Made by a program: the position numbers and the translations under genes. A DNA stretch of 54,024 bases, from contig JAISMY010000115.1 of the NCBI GenBank assembly GCA_031276485.1, positions 1-54,024 of the forward strand. Direction: 5' to 3'. Position 1 is the first letter of the stretch. Every line of letters begins with the position of its first letter. This DNA comes from Desulfovibrio sp. GTDB lineage: Bacteria > Desulfobacterota > Desulfovibrionia > Desulfovibrionales > Desulfovibrionaceae. Under the pieces are notes generated by a model. It ran no database searches, was not told the origin of the DNA, and worked only from the letters and a program-made list of their open reading frames with translations. This document shows positions 26,548 to 35,639 of the stretch, one piece after another.

Positions 26548-27186
26548 ATGTTTATTACCTTTGAAGGCATTGAAGGCGCGGGAAAGACAAGCATTCTGGA
26601 TCGCTTGTGCCCCGCTCTTTCTGATGAAGGCATTTCCTTTGTGCGGACTCTCGAGCCGGGAGGCAGCGAACTCGGCAGATCGCTCCGCGCCCTGCTTTTG
26701 GACAAACGGTACGCCCTGACTAAAGAAGCGGAACTGTTCCTGTATCTTGCCGACCGCTCCCAGCATGTGCGCGAGGTCATCCGCCCCGCTCTGGAACGGG
26801 GAGACATGGTGATCTCCGACCGCTACATAGACTCCACCCTTTGCTACCAGGGGCACGGGCGGGAGATGAACGTGGAGCGCCTGATCCGCCTGTGCGGGTT
26901 CTCAGCCGGCGATCTATGGCCGGACCTTACGATCATCTTCGATCTGGATCCGGAAATCAGCCTGGAACGCGCCCGCAGGCGCAACCTTGAGGCAGGCACG
27001 ACCGTCACCCGGGGCCGCTTTGAAGCCGAACGTCTGGACTTCCACCGGCGCATCCGCCGGGGCTACCTGGCCCTGGCGACGCAATATCCGCAACGCTGCC
27101 GCACGGTGGACGCCTCCCGACCCTTTGACGATGTCTATAACCAGGTCACGGCGGTTCTGGAAGGACACGGCATCAGCCTTGACTGA
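26548..27186 (+). CDS. tmk: Thymidylate kinase
   Basis: A 212-residue dTMP kinase with P-loop FEGIEGAGKTS (about 4-14), substrate motif SDRYIDSTLCYQG and LID region RARRRNLEAG. It phosphorylates dTMP to dTDP for DNA synthesis. Length is normal. The gene ends inside a hairpin that spans the stop codon. Unrelated minus-strand defence-type genes lie just past it. Confidence 0.96.
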   Translation: MFITFEGIEGAGKTSILDRLCPALSDEGISFVRTLEPGGSELGRSLRALLLDKRYALTKEAELFLYLADRSQHVREVIRPALERGDMVISDRYIDSTLCYQGHGREMNVERLIRLCGFSAGDLWPDLTIIFDLDPEISLERARRRNLEAGTTVTRGRFEAERLDFHRRIRRGYLALATQYPQRCRTVDASRPFDDVYNQVTAVLEGHGISLD

Positions 27187-27204
27187 TTTCCGGGGAAATC
27201 AGTC
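27181..27204 (+). terminator. Hairpin overlapping the tmk stop codon
   Basis: GACTGATTTCC (27181-27191), two-base loop, GGAAATCAGTC (27194-27204) form a perfect 11-bp stem that includes the last codon and stop of tmk. It separates tmk from the convergent ABC-3C genes. No U tract. Confidence 0.5.
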
Positions 27205-27294
27205 GACGTCGACCGTAAGGCCGATGCACCGCGAAGCGGCGTGAGCCGGCAGAGTCCGGACCGCCGGGGCATAAAAAATCAAACTCGCAATGCT

Positions 27295-29007
27295 CTATTC
27301 GGAACTGCCGAATTGAACGCCCAGGAGTTTGTTTTCCGGTCTATCCCCGTGCAAAGTAAGCCGGACGCTTCCGTTCAGGGACGACCAGGCTTCCTGTGAC
27401 ATATATCCTTTCATACTCACCAGGTTTTCCGTATTCAGTGAAACTATATACTGTTTTTGCGCCTGTGCGGAATGCCGCAGAACATGGCTGAACCATGCGG
27501 CGCGCGGGTGCGGGTCGATGTGGGCGAACAATCTGTTGTCATGCCATAGAAAATTCATGGTATGGTTTGCCCCGTACATATAATATGTCCAATCAAAACA
27601 CAATATTCTTGCCGAATTGATACCGTCCGCATCATCGCCTTCTATTTGTACGGAAATATCGTAACGCAACTGGTTGTCACCCGTATTGTTCCTGATAATA
27701 AGCCCGGCAGGATCATTGGGATACAGCATGTGGGCAAGATGCATAAATCTTTCGGAAAGCTCCGCAAGAGGCTTTCTGCGCAGATATTCTCCGGCCGCCC
27801 TCGCGTCGGCGAGCATTTTATCGCAAATTTCCCGGGCACGCAGGTCAAGCGTCATATCCATCTCAAAAAACATGTATAATCTGTTTCGCTCTTCCTCAAG
27901 CGACGCAAGATGTCTCGCCAAGGCCACATACTCATCCAGCGCCTTTTCGGCTTGCAGATTTTTGACAAACCGCTCTCTTTGAGCAGCTTTGTTTTTATAC
28001 TCCTGTTCCAGTCGGTGTTTTTTGCCGAGGACGGCAAGCCGGTCTTTTTCCAGGCGCGTTTTTCTGTCGGCGTAGAGCGCGTTGTGAAAAGCCTCAACTT
28101 TTTCAAAATGTTCAAGCGCCTCCGGCTTGAAAATATCGCCCAGGCCGTCGTACATGGAACGCAATGCGGCGGCGCTGATATCCCGCGGATCCTCCAGGCG
28201 TTTGTCCATTTCGTCCAACAGAAACTCCAACCCGGCAATTTCACGTTCGATTTTCCTTAGCTGCCTGGTTATTTCACTTTCATGCCATTCCAGAAGCCTG
28301 TAATTTTCCGCTATTTGGTATTTATGCAACGCAGCGGAGACTTTGGGGATTTCCTGTTCAATCTCTTCAAAACGCGCCCGCGGGTTGCTGCCTGCCCGCA
28401 TGATATCTTGTAAAATATGATCTTCATTCCACGTTTTTTTTGTATTTTTTATTTGGGCGAGACGCGCTCTGTCATTTTTTTTGGCAACGGCCAGGGTACA
28501 ATCAATTCCCAACAGAAAAAGGCTGCGGATCCTGCCGTCCGCTTCTTCCTCTTTTTTTGTAAGCAGCGGATGCAGGCAGTCTTCTTTGGCGTACCGTGCA
28601 AATCTGCTGAATAATGAACGAAATGTAAGCCCGGGAATTTGCTGGTCAAGGAGGAATGCACCGCAGGCATTAAGCCGTGTTCTCAGTTCATTGATTCCGA
28701 CAGGGCTTTTATCCGCATATATACGGCTTCCGTCGCCGCTTCTGGAAATAGTATGTTCCTTACCGCCGATGCTGAAACGCAAGGTAAACAGCCAATCGGG
28801 GACGGCAGCCTTGAGTTTGTTGTTGACCTGCCCCCCCAGGCAATGGTGGACAAGACCGAGAGACAATGTCTTGCCCACGCCGTTGCTGCTTCCTTCGTCG
28901 CCTTTTGTGCCGGTCTCGGCGTCTCCGACAATCACGGTCAGCCCTTCGGGGTTGAAGCGAAGGGTTTTGAACGACGGCCGGCTGCAAGAAAGTTCGATGA
29001 GTTTCAT
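27295..29007 (-). CDS. ABC-3C-type SMC-like ATPase with DUF2326
   Basis: A 570-residue ATPase of the DUF2326 type used by ABC three-component (ABC-3C) conflict systems. Walker A is SSNGVGKTLSL near residue 40, within a RecN/SMC-like N-terminus. Residues 200-400 are charged and coiled-coil (RQLRKIEREIAGLEFLLDEM; RLEKDRLAVLGKKHRLEQEY). The C-terminal part has DNQLRYDISVQIEGDDADGI and ILCFDWTYYMYG, a DUF2326-like region. Its ATG overlaps the preceding middle-component stop as ATGA. The role, phage or plasmid sensing, is inferred from family. Composition is more AT-rich than neighbours, consistent with transfer. Confidence 0.8.
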   Translation of the reverse strand: MKLIELSCSRPSFKTLRFNPEGLTVIVGDAETGTKGDEGSSNGVGKTLSLGLVHHCLGGQVNNKLKAAVPDWLFTLRFSIGGKEHTISRSGDGSRIYADKSPVGINELRTRLNACGAFLLDQQIPGLTFRSLFSRFARYAKEDCLHPLLTKKEEEADGRIRSLFLLGIDCTLAVAKKNDRARLAQIKNTKKTWNEDHILQDIMRAGSNPRARFEEIEQEIPKVSAALHKYQIAENYRLLEWHESEITRQLRKIEREIAGLEFLLDEMDKRLEDPRDISAAALRSMYDGLGDIFKPEALEHFEKVEAFHNALYADRKTRLEKDRLAVLGKKHRLEQEYKNKAAQRERFVKNLQAEKALDEYVALARHLASLEEERNRLYMFFEMDMTLDLRAREICDKMLADARAAGEYLRRKPLAELSERFMHLAHMLYPNDPAGLIIRNNTGDNQLRYDISVQIEGDDADGINSARILCFDWTYYMYGANHTMNFLWHDNRLFAHIDPHPRAAWFSHVLRHSAQAQKQYIVSLNTENLVSMKGYMSQEAWSSLNGSVRLTLHGDRPENKLLGVQFGSSE

Positions 29008-29264
29008 TGCGGCCGCACCATGAAGCGTCGACCGTCGTCGAACATTTTCAGTTGTTTCAGGGCAAACAGAACGTCAAGCGCGTAGACGACGTCGTCCAGA
29101 GAGGATGTGCCCGGCCGGAGAAAAGTGCCCCGGTTGAGCTCGGCCCAAAGTTCGTCAAGCGTGCGCGGCTTTGCCGGCAGGGTGCGGATATGCCCTGCCA
29201 GCGCCACAATAGATGCGCGGAGCAGAACGTGCTTGCCGGGTAACAGTGCAGGCTGTATGACCAT
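29004..29264 (-). CDS. ABC-3C middle component (MC6-like)
   Basis: An 86-residue protein, MVIQPALLPGKHVLLRASIV onward. It looks like the small winged-helix middle components of ABC-3C systems: LLPGKHVLL near the N-terminus, a central TLDELWAELNRG, and DDVVYALDVLFALKQLKMF, a helix pair expected to bind the ATPase. AGGA about eight bases before the ATG at 29264 supports this start over the longer open frame from 29423. It is translationally coupled to the ATPase. The MC6 assignment is by pattern only; no search was run. Confidence 0.65.
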   Translation of the reverse strand: MVIQPALLPGKHVLLRASIVALAGHIRTLPAKPRTLDELWAELNRGTFLRPGTSSLDDVVYALDVLFALKQLKMFDDGRRFMVRPQ

Positions 29265-29316
29265 CAAAATTTCCTGCGGCTCAAGCCGGCCTTCAGGGGT
29301 GGAACGTAATCCCGCG

Positions 29317-30171
29317 TCATGTCGATGCTTCCAGAAGCAGGCGCGTATAGTCCTCGGCGGGGTGAAAAAATATCCGGTCGGCATCGCCTTCTTCCACCAG
29401 CCTGCCTTTGCGCATGACGGCAATGCGGTCGCTCATATGCCGGACAACGGCAAGGTCGTGCGAGATGAACAGGTAGGACACGCCGAATTCGTCCTGAAGA
29501 TCCTGAAGCAGATTCAACACCTGGGACTGCACCGAGGCGTCGAGGGAGGAGGTCGGTTCATCACAGACGACGAAAGCCGGCCCGGTAATAAGGGCGCGGG
29601 CGACGGCGATGCGCTGGCGCTGTCCGCCGGAAAATTCGTGCGGCCTGCGCGCGGCGGCGTCCGCTTCAAGTCCGACCTTGCGCAACATCGTCCGCACCCG
29701 TCCGCGAATTTCGCCGCCGGTTTCCTTTCGCTCCCGGTCCGGGCATCTGCGGGCGCAGAGCAGCGGCTCGGCAATGCTGTCGCCGATGCTCATGCGCGGA
29801 TCCAAAGAGGAATAGGGATCCTGAAAAATCATCTGCACGACGCCGGCCAGGCTTCTGCGGAAGGCCCGGTAATCCTTGTGCGCTTTTTTATCCCAAAGGG
29901 GCAGACCGTTGATGAACACATCGCCGCCGGACGGTTCGAGAAGTCCGGCGGCCATGCGTCCCAGGGTGGATTTGCCGCAGCCGGATTCACCCACAAGCCC
30001 CAGCGTTTCGCCGGGCGCGATGCGCAGGGAAACGCCGCGCACCGCCGGGAGGCTCCGCTCACCTGCGGTGAGGGAAGGAGCGCGGACGAAGTGTTTGCTC
30101 AACTTGCGCAATTCGACGAGAGGCTCTACTATGGACGCGGCAGCATTACCGCAGGACGCGTTGTTGCCCAT
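29317..30171 (-). CDS. Peptide/nickel-type ABC transporter ATP-binding protein (OppF/DppF-like)
   Basis: A 284-residue ABC ATPase with GESGCGKSTLGR, FQDPYSSLDPRM (the Q-loop signature of peptide transporters), signature FSGGQRQRIAVARAL and Walker B FVVCDEPTSSLD. Dpp/Opp partners (membrane proteins, DppD, binding protein) are absent, so it is an orphan or works with a distant transporter. It ends DYTRLLLEAST, where homologues continue with a further tail; the 3' end may have been cut. The ABC-3C pair begins 52 bases downstream on the same strand. Confidence 0.85.
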   Translation of the reverse strand: MGNNASCGNAAASIVEPLVELRKLSKHFVRAPSLTAGERSLPAVRGVSLRIAPGETLGLVGESGCGKSTLGRMAAGLLEPSGGDVFINGLPLWDKKAHKDYRAFRRSLAGVVQMIFQDPYSSLDPRMSIGDSIAEPLLCARRCPDRERKETGGEIRGRVRTMLRKVGLEADAAARRPHEFSGGQRQRIAVARALITGPAFVVCDEPTSSLDASVQSQVLNLLQDLQDEFGVSYLFISHDLAVVRHMSDRIAVMRKGRLVEEGDADRIFFHPAEDYTRLLLEAST

Positions 30172-30255
30172 TACGTCATTACCCGCGTTGTCGCCCTGTT
30201 TTCACGGCGCGCCGTACCGTCCCGCCCGTAGCGGGCCGCCCCCACCGGAGCCGGC

Positions 30256-32256
30256 ATGGCTTTACCCCTTCTTGATGAACTGGTCACCATCTTTTGTTTG
30301 TCTATACTCGTCATTTACGGATGTCACAAAATAAAAATTCCGCCCGTGGTGGGATTCCTTCTGACCGGCGTCGTCTGCGGTCCTTACGGACTGGGCATGG
30401 TCAAGGCCGCGCACGAAGTGGAACTGATGGCCGAAATCGGCATAGTGCTGCTGATGTTTTCCATAGGCATGGAGTTATCCGTAAGCGAATTGATGCGCCT
30501 GCGCAAGCCTGTGTTTCTGGGGGGAGCGCTGCAGGTCGGGCTGACCACCCTGGCGGTTGTGCCCGTGGCGTTGTTCGCGCTCGGGTCGTTAAACAAGGCG
30601 CTGTTCGCGGGTTTTCTCGCGGCCCTGTCGTCCACGGCCATCGTGTTGAAAATTCTGCAGCAGTCCGGGCAGATGGAGAGTCCGCACGGGCGCATTTCCC
30701 TTTCCATACTTATTTTTCAGGATTTGGTCATCGTGCCGATGGTCCTGGCGGTTCCCTTGCTGGCCGGGAGCGGATTGAGCGACCAGGGGACGGGGCTTGA
30801 ACTGTTGTTGTCGGGATTGAAAACCGTAGGGCTGATGGGCGGGGGCTTTCTGCTGGCGCGCAAACTGGTGCCCGCCGGGCTGGCCCTGGTGGTGCGAACG
30901 CGCAGCCGGGAACTGTTCCTGATCACGACCCTCGGCATATGTCTTTCCATCGCCCTGATTACCTCCGCCCTCGGCCTTTCCCTGTCTTTGGGAGCCTTTA
31001 TGGCCGGACTTATCATGTCCGAGTCCGAATACAGCCACAGCGCGCTGGAGGGCATACTGCCGTTCAAGGAAGTGTTCACGAGCCTGTTTTTTACATCGGT
31101 GGGCATGTTGCTGAACCTCGGCTTTTTTACTGCCCATATTGTTGAGGTTGCGGCCGTCACGATTTTTCTCGTGCTTTGCAAGATGCTGGTTGTGCTGCCG
31201 GTCAGCCTGCTTCTGGGTTATCCGTTGCGCCCGGCGATCATTGCCGGGCTGGCCCTGTGCCAGATCGGGGAGTTTTCTTTTGTTCTGGCCAAGACCGGCT
31301 TTGACCACGGGCTGATTCTGCCTGATTCGTACCAGATTTTTCTTGCCGCGAGCATCGCTACAATGGCCGCCGCGCCTTTTCTCATTGCCGCCGCTCCGCG
31401 TTTTGCCTCTGCCGTTGTCGGCCTGCCCCTTGTCGCCCGCCTGACCGCCGGCAAACTGCGCATCGACGAGGAGGCGGTGCCGGAGGACACGGCGCTGCGC
31501 GACCATCTGATCATCATCGGCTTCGGCATAGGGGGCAAGTATCTGGCCAGAACGGCCAAACTGTCCGGTATTCCGTACACCATTCTTGAGATGAATCCCG
31601 ATACGGTGCGCGCGTATGCAGGCAAGGAACCCATAAGCTACGGCGATGCCGCGCATCCTTCCGTGCTGCAGGCGCTCGGGGCCGCGCGGGCCAGGGTGCT
31701 GGCCGTCGTCATTTCCGACCCGGCGGCGGTGCGCGGTATTACGGAAGCGGCAAGGCACATGGCCCCGGGACTGCATATTGTGGTGCGGACGCGTTTTCTC
31801 GGCGAGGTGGAGGCCCTTCGCGAACTTGGCGCGAACGACGTCATTCCCGAAGAGTTTGAAACAGCCGTGGAAATTTTTACGCGCGTGCTTTCCAGGTATC
31901 TCGTGCCGCGCGCGGACATTGAACGGTTTGTGAGTGATGTGCGCTCGGAAAACTATGCCATGGCCCGCAAGCTGAACGTGCCTGGAATACCTCTGGAGGC
32001 TCTTCGGAAACAGATGCCTGAAATCAACGTCACGGCCGTCGGCGTGGAAGCGGAGTCGCCTCTGGACGGGGTAAGCCTTGCGGAGTCAGCGTTGCGCGCC
32101 GAGCACGGCCTTACCGTTATCGGAGTGCTGCGCAACGACGAAATTGTCGCCAATCCCGGCGGAAATTTTCTGCTCCGGGCCGGGGACATTGCCTATGTCT
32201 TTGCCGGCGCGGAGGCGGTCAGCCGGGCGGCAACGCTGTTTTCCGCAAAAAAATGA
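30256..32256 (+). CDS. CPA2 cation:proton antiporter with RCK domain (KefB/KefC-like)
   Basis: A 666-residue membrane protein. About 12-13 membrane helices fill residues 5-385, including IGIVLLMFSIGMEL and ALSSTAIVLKIL, both typical of KefB/C-type antiporters. Then comes a cytosolic TrkA-N (RCK) domain (IIIGFGIGGKYLARTAKL, a Gly-rich Rossmann loop) and a TrkA-C domain near 575-655. It probably exchanges K+ or Na+ for protons under nucleotide control. No KefF/G partner is seen. Start ATG 30256 gives a standard N-terminal helix. Confidence 0.9.
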   Translation: MALPLLDELVTIFCLSILVIYGCHKIKIPPVVGFLLTGVVCGPYGLGMVKAAHEVELMAEIGIVLLMFSIGMELSVSELMRLRKPVFLGGALQVGLTTLAVVPVALFALGSLNKALFAGFLAALSSTAIVLKILQQSGQMESPHGRISLSILIFQDLVIVPMVLAVPLLAGSGLSDQGTGLELLLSGLKTVGLMGGGFLLARKLVPAGLALVVRTRSRELFLITTLGICLSIALITSALGLSLSLGAFMAGLIMSESEYSHSALEGILPFKEVFTSLFFTSVGMLLNLGFFTAHIVEVAAVTIFLVLCKMLVVLPVSLLLGYPLRPAIIAGLALCQIGEFSFVLAKTGFDHGLILPDSYQIFLAASIATMAAAPFLIAAAPRFASAVVGLPLVARLTAGKLRIDEEAVPEDTALRDHLIIIGFGIGGKYLARTAKLSGIPYTILEMNPDTVRAYAGKEPISYGDAAHPSVLQALGAARARVLAVVISDPAAVRGITEAARHMAPGLHIVVRTRFLGEVEALRELGANDVIPEEFETAVEIFTRVLSRYLVPRADIERFVSDVRSENYAMARKLNVPGIPLEALRKQMPEINVTAVGVEAESPLDGVSLAESALRAEHGLTVIGVLRNDEIVANPGGNFLLRAGDIAYVFAGAEAVSRAATLFSAKK

Positions 32257-32365
32257 CGTAACGGCATTCAAGGATGTAAGCACGCTTTTGCCGCAGCAGG
32301 AGCATACGAATCGCGGGACGCAACTTGCATCCGGCATTCGAATAACACAACAAGGAGCAAATGTT

Positions 32366-32989
32366 ATGACATCAGCGGCGAATATCCTTCAAAGCAAATC
32401 CGGTTCCGCAGGACGCGCGCGCCGGTCGTTTTACGACGTGCGCGACGGGTTGACGCCTGTCGGCCGTCTGTGCCTCATGTTCGCGGCGGCGGCGGGCATA
32501 GGCCTGTGCTCGCGGATCACTGTTCCGCTGCCTTTCACCCCGGTGCCGCTGTCCCTGCAGACCTTCGGCGCGGCGGTCGCCGCCGTGAGCATGGGCCGGG
32601 GCTGGGGAACGGCTTCCGTGGCCGTTTATGTCGCCTGCGTCGCCCTCGGCGTGCCGTGGACGGTGAGCGGCGCGGCCGGCCCGGCCGTATTCACCGGTCC
32701 GACGGGCGGTTACCTGCTCGGCTTTATTCTTGCCGGGGCGGCGCTGAATTTCTTCATCGCCGATCCGGCCAGGCGCGGTCTGTTCACCCTGTGGGGCACC
32801 GTCCTTGCCTGCGATATCGTCTTTGTGCTTACGCCGGGTACGCTGCTGATGTGGAGCCTGTTTGAGCACTCCGGGCAGCCGCTCACGTTGATGGAGGCCG
32901 CGGGCAAGGGTTTCTTTCCCTTTATCGTCGCGGATATTGCGAAATCCGGTCTGGCGGCGGGTTTTATCTGCCTGCTCGGCAGGCGCTGA
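32366..32989 (+). CDS. bioY: Biotin transporter BioY
   Basis: A 207-residue integral membrane protein of the BioY family: six predicted helices and the motif PLPFTPVPLSLQTFGAAVAA, then FTGPTGGYLLGF, both strongly conserved in BioY. It takes up biotin alone or with an ECF module (EcfA/T), which is not in the window. AAGGAG precedes an ATG at 32361 that would encode only ATG TTA TGA; the real start is the overlapping ATG at 32366. This two-codon mini-frame may be chance. Confidence 0.9.
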   Translation: MTSAANILQSKSGSAGRARRSFYDVRDGLTPVGRLCLMFAAAAGIGLCSRITVPLPFTPVPLSLQTFGAAVAAVSMGRGWGTASVAVYVACVALGVPWTVSGAAGPAVFTGPTGGYLLGFILAGAALNFFIADPARRGLFTLWGTVLACDIVFVLTPGTLLMWSLFEHSGQPLTLMEAAGKGFFPFIVADIAKSGLAAGFICLLGRR

Positions 32990-33077
32990 AGACCGTTTCG
33001 CGGCGTCAGGTTCAGGAATCACTGCCGTTGCGCGGCATCAATCCGGCACATAGAAACACATCCGTTACGGATACAAC

Positions 33078-33099
33078 AGGCTCCCCGCTCAGGGAGCCT
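33078..33099. terminator. Bidirectional hairpin between bioY and mnmG
   Basis: AGGCTCCC (33078-33085), loop CGCTCA, GGGAGCCT (33092-33099). It lies between convergent genes, immediately after the mnmG stop on the minus strand, and could terminate both. Confidence 0.55.
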
Positions 33100-33103
33100 T
33101 GCG

Positions 33104-35041
33104 TTATCCGGCGTTGCGTTCCGTCCTGCGCAGGTGAATGCGCAGACAGTCCAGCGCTGCCGGGGTAAGCCCCGGAATTCTGCCTGCCTGCCCCAAAGTG
33201 CGCGGCCGGGCTTTTTCCAGCCGCTCCACGGATTCTCTCGTCAATCCGGCCACGTCGGCATAATGTATGTTATCGGGCAGCGGCAGCTTCCCGGCCGCGG
33301 ACGCTCGGCGCGCATCCGCTTCCTGCCGTTCCAGATAGCCGGCGTACTTGATGCGCGTTTCAACTTCCAGGCAGGCATCGGCCGCAAGCCTGCTCTGCCC
33401 GCCTGTTTCTTCCATGTCCGCAAGCTTCCGCAACGCCGCGCCCGCCCCGGTCTCGTCACCCGCGGCGTCAAGCAGGGTGAGCGCGGCGGCCAGCGTCATT
33501 TTAGGGCGGCGCAACAGCTCCTTCAACGGCATCGGACCGTGCAGCGGCGCTTCACCCATACCGGCAAGCAAATCATCGGTGCGCGGTCCGGGCCTGAGGC
33601 GCACCGCGGCCGTCATCCTGTCGAGTTCCGCTATGCGTTCTTGTTTGCGGATGAAAGCCGCCCACTGCCGTCCCGCGACCAGTCCCAGGCGGCGTCCCTG
33701 CGGGGTAAGGCGCATGTCGGCGTTGGCCTCGCGCAACAGCAGCCTGTGCTCGGCTCTTGAGGTAAACATGCGGTAGGGTTCGTCCACTCCCTGCGTGATG
33801 AGGTCGTCGATCATCACCGCCATATAGCATTCGTCGCGGCCCGGCAGCCAGGGATCCTCGCCCGCCAGTGCGCGGGCGATATTGACGCCCGCCCACAAGC
33901 CCTGCGCGGCCGCCTCTTCATAGCCGGAAGTGCCGTTGATCTGCCCCGCCGCCCATAATCCGGGCAGAATCCGGCTCTCCAGAGTGGGATGCAGGTCGCG
34001 CGGGTCCAGGCAGTCGTACTCCACGGCGTAGCCGGGGCGCAGCATCCGCACCTCTTCCAGACCGGGAATGGTGCGCAGGGCCGCGATCTGCACATCCGCC
34101 GGCATGCTGGACGCCAGGCCGTTGGGATAGCATTCCGGGCTGTCCAGCCCCTCCGGTTCCAGAAAAAGGTGGTGCCCGTCACGCCCGCTGAAGCGGACGA
34201 CCTTGTCTTCAATGGATGGACAGTACCGCGGGCCGCGTCCCTTGATGATGCCGGAAAAAAGGGGCGAGCGGTCAAGAGCGGAGCGGACGACATCGTGGGT
34301 GCGTTCGGTGGTCCGGGCGATGCGGCAGGATACCTGCCGCAGGCCGGGCGGCGGACCGTAAAAACTGAACGAAGGCAGCGGGACGTCTCCCTTTTGTTCC
34401 TCCAGCGCGGCGGCGTTTATTGAGGAGGCCAGCAGTCTGGGCGGCGTACCCGTTTTCAGCCTGCCGAGCCTCAAGCCGTGCCGGAGCAGGGAATCGGTCA
34501 GCTTCAGGGCGGGAACATCGCCGAGACGACCGCCCGGCATGCTGTGCAGGCCGATGTGCAGGAGGCCGTTCAAAAAGGTGCCGGGCGTCAGGAGGATGTG
34601 CCGGGCGTAAAATTCCAGGCCGCAGGCCGTGCGTACGCCGCCGGCGCGCCTGTCACCCAGGATCTCTTCCGCCGTGTCCTGCAGCACGGTCAGCCCCGTT
34701 TGCCCGAAAACGGCGCCCTTCACGGCGCGCGCGTATGCCTCCCGGTCCATTTGCGCCCTGGTGGCGCGCACGGCCGGCCCTTTGCCGGTATTCAGGGTGC
34801 GGAACTGGATGCCCGCCGCATCGGCCCAAAGAGCCATGCGGCCGCCCAAGGCGTCGATTTCCCTGACCAGATGCCCTTTGCCGACGCCGCCGACGGCGGG
34901 GTTGCAGGACAAATACCCCAAACGGTCCAGGTTTCCGGTAAGCAGCAGCACGTCATGGCCCAGACCGGCCAGAGCCAGGGCCGCTTCACAGCCGGCGTGC
35001 CCGCCGCCGACCACAACGGCCGCGTAATTTGTTTTCACCAT
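33104..35041 (-). CDS. mnmG: tRNA uridine-34 carboxymethylaminomethyl synthesis enzyme MnmG
   Basis: A 645-residue FAD enzyme with the N-terminal dinucleotide fold [14 protein letters not shown] and the family blocks [25 protein letters not shown] and [13 protein letters not shown]. Later come [14 protein letters not shown] and [18 protein letters not shown]. With MnmE it adds the cmnm5 group to U34 of certain tRNAs. The C-terminal helical domain is complete. It is a single gene here; mnmE is not adjacent. Upstream lies the 598-base repeat region. Confidence 0.97.
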   Translation of the reverse strand: MVKTNYAAVVVGGGHAGCEAALALAGLGHDVLLLTGNLDRLGYLSCNPAVGGVGKGHLVREIDALGGRMALWADAAGIQFRTLNTGKGPAVRATRAQMDREAYARAVKGAVFGQTGLTVLQDTAEEILGDRRAGGVRTACGLEFYARHILLTPGTFLNGLLHIGLHSMPGGRLGDVPALKLTDSLLRHGLRLGRLKTGTPPRLLASSINAAALEEQKGDVPLPSFSFYGPPPGLRQVSCRIARTTERTHDVVRSALDRSPLFSGIIKGRGPRYCPSIEDKVVRFSGRDGHHLFLEPEGLDSPECYPNGLASSMPADVQIAALRTIPGLEEVRMLRPGYAVEYDCLDPRDLHPTLESRILPGLWAAGQINGTSGYEEAAAQGLWAGVNIARALAGEDPWLPGRDECYMAVMIDDLITQGVDEPYRMFTSRAEHRLLLREANADMRLTPQGRRLGLVAGRQWAAFIRKQERIAELDRMTAAVRLRPGPRTDDLLAGMGEAPLHGPMPLKELLRRPKMTLAAALTLLDAAGDETGAGAALRKLADMEETGGQSRLAADACLEVETRIKYAGYLERQEADARRASAAGKLPLPDNIHYADVAGLTRESVERLEKARPRTLGQAGRIPGLTPAALDCLRIHLRRTERNAG

Positions 35042-35084
35042 GCTCCCACTGTGCGCATTTCCGTTTCACTCCATGCCCCCGTTT

Positions 35085-35198
35085 GATACCAAGTTGCAAT
35101 CAATACAGTGTAAATTCGATGGAATATCCATCGTATTATACTGATAAATTTAGCATATTTTTATAAAATAACTGCCTATTGCCGCCAACCTGGTATGA
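35085..35198. repeat. 114-bp AT-rich MITE-like element with inverted ends
   Basis: It starts GATACCAAGTTGC and ends CAACCTGGTATGAG, so outer ATACCA and TGGTAT are complementary. Inside, 35106-35143 folds into a stem of about 16 bp with the core CGATGG-AATAT-CCATCG. The ends match those of the element at 19172-19320. Too short to encode anything. Confidence 0.55.
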
Positions 35199-35219
35199 GA
35201 GGCTGCACACAATGCCTTG

Positions 35220-35258
35220 TTGACATCCTCCCCCGCCCGACGTCAAGGGATTACCGAC
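35220..35258 (-). mobile_element. Possible IS200/IS605 right-end remnant
   Basis: TTGACATCCTCCCCCGCC followed by a degraded complement and GGGATTACC resembles, read on the minus strand, the GGGGAGGATGTCAA termini found after tnpB in IS200/IS605-type elements. The hairpin is imperfect and no transposase is nearby, so at most a decayed end is present. This rests on motif memory, not alignment. Confidence 0.4.
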
Positions 35259-35449
35259 TCCGGCAGACAGGATAAGGCTCTTTCAAAGGCGGGTTTGAGT
35301 TCATAGCCGGCCGGCGCATTGCAGTCACGAAACTCTGTATCAAGCAACCTTGGTATGTATTTCATATCCATTTGCTATATATGTTTATTCAATATTATTC
35401 ATTTTCATTTACCGGCAGCGTGGTAAAATCAACACAGCAGCCGGTTGAC

Positions 35450-35580
35450 AACCAAGGGATCGGCATGGGCCTTCAGGCCCATGCGTCTGAAGCATTTCAT
35501 ACTTGAAATGCTCCGCAGGGATTTGCGTTGCAAATCCCTGCCGCGAAACAGGAGCAGGCGGGCAAAGCCTGCCGTAAGCG
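35450..35580. repeat. Cluster of four perfect hairpins before the DUF4418 gene
   Basis: Stems: GCATGGGCC-TTCA-GGCCCATGC (35463-35484); AGCATTTCA-TACT-TGAAATGCT (35491-35512); a 12-bp stem GCAGGGATTTGC / complement (35515-35541, loop GTT); and GCAGGC / GCCTGC (35554-35572). The first 39 bases match 15246-15284. The cluster ends about 65 bases before the DUF4418 start, so it may lie in its leader. Confidence 0.7.
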
Positions 35581-35639
35581 AACTTTTTCAAGCGTTAAAA
35601 GCTACAGCATCTGATTGCAAAAATAAGGAGGCGACGCCG

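Larger units (their letters stand above)
35042..35639. other. 598-bp non-coding repeat hotspot
   Basis: No gene is supported. From left to right: a small AT-rich element (35085-35198), an IS200/IS605-end-like stretch (35220-35258), an inverted copy of the element's left end near 35336-35357 (reads TCAAGCAACCTTGGTATG), an AT-rich stretch to 35420, and the hairpin cluster at 35450-35580. The DUF4418 operon begins at 35640. Confidence 0.65.
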
